A program made the translations under genes and the position numbers. The notes under the pieces are model-generated. The model saw only the letters and a list, made by a program, of their open reading frames with translations, ran no database searches and was not told where the DNA came from. A stretch of 8,172 nucleotides of DNA from Rhodocyclaceae bacterium (lineage in GTDB: Bacteria > Pseudomonadota > Gammaproteobacteria > Burkholderiales > Rhodocyclaceae), in the NCBI GenBank assembly GCA_025361105.1, contig JANYAW010000128.1, forward strand, positions 1 through 8,172, written 5' to 3'. How positions within the stretch are numbered: the first letter of the stretch is position 1; each line of letters opens with the position of its first letter. Shown here in pieces: positions 6,349 through 8,172 of the stretch.

Positions 6349-7170
6349 ATGAGCCGAATTCAATCGACCTTCAAGACGCTGCAAGCGTCCGGCCGCAAGG
6401 CGCTGATTCCCTTCATTACGGCGGGCGATCCGCATCCTGATCAAACGCTGCCATTGATGCGCGCATTGGTTGCTGGTGGCGCCGACATCATTGAACTCGG
6501 TGTTCCGTTTTCTGACCCAATGGCCGACGGTCCGACGATACAGCGTGCGTCAGAGCGCGCTTTGGCGCATGGCATGAGTTTGCGTGGCGTGTTGGGCATG
6601 GTCGAGAAATTCCGCCAAGAGAATTCGACGACCCCGGTGGTCTTGATGGGCTATGCCAATCCAATCGAAGCCTATGGCATCGCGCCGTTCATTAAGGATG
6701 CGAAAGCAGTTGGCGTTGATGGTGTGTTGGTAGTGGACTATCCGCCGGAAGAATGCGCCGAGTTTGTGGCGACCCTGAAAGCTGCAGCGCTTGATCCGAT
6801 TTTTCTGCTCGCACCAACCTCCACACCGACGCGTTACACGCAGGTTGCAGCGCTCGGTAGTGGCTACATTTATTACGTGGCGCTTAAAGGCGTGACCGGC
6901 GCTGGCCACCTTGATTTTGACGAAGTAGCACAACGTATTCCGGCGATACGCGCAGAAGTCGGCATGCCCGTGGGTGTTGGTTTCGGTATTCGTGACGCGA
7001 CCAGTGCGGCAAGGATTGCTCGCGTCGCCGATGCAGTGGTCATCGGCAGCCGTATCATCGAGGAAATCGAAAATTCAAGTATCGACGAGGCGTCTGAACG
7101 CGTGCAGAAATTGCTGGCGACGATACGCAGTGCGATGGATGAGATCATTGCAGTGGAGGAATTGCAATGA
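6349..7170 (+). CDS. trpA: Tryptophan synthase alpha subunit
   Basis: Cleaves indole-3-glycerol phosphate to indole and glyceraldehyde 3-phosphate and channels the indole to TrpB. It is a TIM barrel of 273 residues, against about 268 in enterics. With the ATG at 6349 the catalytic residues fall at Glu49 (IIELGVPFSDP) and Asp60 (MADGPTIQRA), the same numbers as in Salmonella TrpA, and the N-terminus reads MSRIQSTFKTLQASGRKAL, typical of betaproteobacteria; this decides the start. The frame is open further upstream to a TTG at 6319 that overlaps the trpB stop (TTGA) and would add ten residues. VGVGFGIRD (about 205-213) and VIGSRIIE (about 227-234) are the phosphate-binding blocks. No clear ribosome site precedes either start. 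The stop overlaps the accD start as ATGA. Confidence 0.97.
   Translation: MSRIQSTFKTLQASGRKALIPFITAGDPHPDQTLPLMRALVAGGADIIELGVPFSDPMADGPTIQRASERALAHGMSLRGVLGMVEKFRQENSTTPVVLMGYANPIEAYGIAPFIKDAKAVGVDGVLVVDYPPEECAEFVATLKAAALDPIFLLAPTSTPTRYTQVAALGSGYIYYVALKGVTGAGHLDFDEVAQRIPAIRAEVGMPVGVGFGIRDATSAARIARVADAVVIGSRIIEEIENSSIDEASERVQKLLATIRSAMDEIIAVEELQ
7154..7160 (+). promoter_or_regulatory. Strong ribosome binding site of accD
   Basis: TGGAGGA lies 6 nt before ATG 7167, near-ideal Shine-Dalgarno sequence and spacing, within the last codons of trpA. It is the best ribosome site in the window. It suggests accD can be translated independently as well as by coupling to trpA. Confidence 0.7.
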
Positions 7171-8036
7171 GCTGGCTACAAAAACTTCTACCGCCAAAAA
7201 TCAAACGCGCTGAAGGTCTGCGCAAGGCGATTCCCGAGGGTCTGTGGTCAAAATGCCCGGCCTGCGAAGCGGTGTTGTATAGCTCCGATCTTGAAGGCAA
7301 TCAAGGCGTGTGCCCCAAATGCAATCATCATCATCGCTTGCGCGCGCGCGCGCGGCTCGACCAGTTGCTCGATGCTGAAGGACGATTTGAAATTGGTAGT
7401 GAAGTGCTGCCGCTGGATCCGCTGAAATTCAAGGACAGCAAACGCTATGCGGATCGCTTGAGCGCGGCCACCGAAGACACCGGCGAGACCGATGCGATGG
7501 TGGTGATGCAAGGCGCAATCAAATCATTGCCGGTAGTCGTTGCTTGCTTCGAGTTTGAATTTCTGGGCGGCTCGATGGGTTCGGTGGTGGGAGAGCGTTT
7601 TGTGCGCGGCGTGCGCGCAGCAATCGATAGCAAAACCCCGTTCATCTGCATCACTGCATCGGGTGGCGCGCGAATGCAGGAAGGATTATTTTCCTTGCTG
7701 CAAATGGCCAAAACCACCGCATCAGTGGCGCAACTTGCGCGGCACAAATTACCGTTTATCAGCGTGTTGACCGACCCGACGATGGGCGGCGTTTCTGCAT
7801 CATTTGCGTTTGTCGGCGACATCGTCATCGCCGAACCTGGCGCATTGATAGGTTTCGCTGGCCCACGCGTGATTGAACAAACCGTGCGCGAAACTTTGCC
7901 CGAAGGATTTCAACGTGCCGAATTTCTGATGACTAAAGGCGCAATTGATTTGATCGTCGACCGCAGGCAAATGCGCGATCAACTTGCGGTGCTGATGAGC
8001 CAATTACTGCGCGCTCCAGCGCTGACCTGCGCTTGA
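7167..8036 (+). CDS. accD: Acetyl-CoA carboxylase carboxyltransferase subunit beta
   Basis: With AccA it forms the carboxyltransferase that moves the carboxyl group from carboxybiotin to acetyl-CoA, giving malonyl-CoA for fatty-acid synthesis. The 289-residue protein begins with the bacterial AccD zinc ribbon: CPAC (Cys30, Cys33) and CPKC (Cys49, Cys52), all four ligands present. The crotonase-like carboxyltransferase core includes MGSVVGER (137-144), ASGGARMQEG (164-173), LTDPTMGGVSASFA (201-214) and GFAGPRVIEQT (229-239). Length and domain order are normal. It overlaps trpA by 4 bp (ATGA) and probably folC by 4 bp (TTGA). The trp-accD-folC order is common in beta- and gammaproteobacteria. 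accA is not in the window. Codons 59-63 lie in a (CG)7 tract. Confidence 0.98.
   Translation: MSWLQKLLPPKIKRAEGLRKAIPEGLWSKCPACEAVLYSSDLEGNQGVCPKCNHHHRLRARARLDQLLDAEGRFEIGSEVLPLDPLKFKDSKRYADRLSAATEDTGETDAMVVMQGAIKSLPVVVACFEFEFLGGSMGSVVGERFVRGVRAAIDSKTPFICITASGGARMQEGLFSLLQMAKTTASVAQLARHKLPFISVLTDPTMGGVSASFAFVGDIVIAEPGALIGFAGPRVIEQTVRETLPEGFQRAEFLMTKGAIDLIVDRRQMRDQLAVLMSQLLRAPALTCA
7341..7354 (+). repeat. (CG)7 dinucleotide tract inside accD
   Basis: Seven CG units run without interruption, with a G on each side, directly after three consecutive CAT codons. They encode RARAR (residues 59-63), just after the zinc ribbon. Loss or gain of one unit would shift the accD frame. Confidence 0.9.
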
Positions 8037-8172
8037 CCGAATCACCTGACGGCGTGTCACCAGCACCAACTGGCGGATTGCCAACACCGCAGACACTCGA
8101 CGACTGGCTCGCCTTGCTCGAGTCGCGCCATCCGCTCGGCGCAGACGGAATTGAGCTTGGCTTAGATCGCGT
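8033..8172 (+). CDS. folC: Folylpolyglutamate/dihydrofolate synthase, N-terminal fragment (runs off the window)
   Basis: Open frame after accD reads TESPDGVSPAPTGGLPTPQ, then TLDDWLALLESRHP and GIELGLDR. The DDWL-LLE-HP-IELGLDR pattern is the N-terminus of bacterial FolC, which adds glutamate to folates and in many bacteria also makes dihydrofolate from dihydropteroate. The ATP-binding P-loop lies beyond the window. There is no ATG. TTG 8033 overlaps the accD stop as TTGA and is the coupling-friendly choice; GTG 8054 and TTG 8078 are in-frame alternatives, and TTG 8078 (LPTPQTLDDW) would place the start nearest the conserved core. None has a well-spaced ribosome site. The first 15 or so residues from TTG 8033 form a Pro/Gly/Ser-rich extension not needed for the family fold. 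Product identity is good; the start is uncertain. Confidence 0.85.
   Translation, partial: MTESPDGVSPAPTGGLPTPQTLDDWLALLESRHPLGADGIELGLDR
8049..8072 (+). repeat. 24-bp dispersed repeat, copy 2 (in folC 5' extension)
   Basis: Matches 23 of 24 bases with 1534-1557; the one difference (C for T at 8066) changes Ser to Pro, giving GVSPAPT. It occupies the poorly conserved segment between TTG 8033 and the conserved FolC core. Confidence 0.8.

Overview
The window is a stretch of conserved housekeeping chromosome with all genes on the + strand. It most resembles a betaproteobacterium of moderate GC content, for example the Nitrosomonadales/Burkholderiales side. That placement rests on gene order as I know it (asd, fimV, truA, trpF, trpB, trpA, accD, folC) and on the look of the proteins (a long FimV with LysM and acidic repeats, and the AccD and TrpA sequences). 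No search was run and no genus is claimed.

Layout. Positions 1-141 are the 3' end of asd (aspartate-semialdehyde dehydrogenase). A 116-bp gap follows, holding a 7-bp inverted repeat and a weak promoter candidate. A large fimV (258-2933) encodes an 891-residue polar-hub protein with a signal peptide, N-terminal FimV domain, LysM, coiled coil, Pro/Ala/Lys-rich linker, one membrane helix and an acidic repeat-rich cytoplasmic part ending in a TPR-like C-terminal domain. After 54 bp comes a 224-residue membrane protein resembling the EcfT/CbiQ family (2988-3662). From there the genes are almost gapless: truA (3659-4438), trpF (4456-5136), trpB (5111-6322), trpA (6349-7170), accD (7167-8036) and the first codons of folC (from about 8033, running off the end).

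How the genes work together. TrpF, TrpB and TrpA carry out the last steps of tryptophan synthesis; the earlier genes (trpE, trpG, trpD, trpC) are not here, so the pathway is split. AccD supplies one half of the acetyl-CoA carboxylase carboxyltransferase and FolC adds glutamates to folates. The short gaps and overlaps (ATGA at EcfT-like/truA and at trpA/accD, TTGA at accD/folC, 26 bp at trpF/trpB) suggest one co-transcribed, translationally coupled unit from the EcfT-like gene, or from fimV, through folC. I see no trp leader peptide or attenuator before trpF and no convincing internal terminator.

This is an ordinary core region. I found no mobile element, CRISPR array, RNA gene or new defence or metabolic system. 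The items most worth a second look are a 24-nt near-identical sequence shared by the fimV linker and the 5' end of folC, and the orphan EcfT-like membrane gene between fimV and truA.
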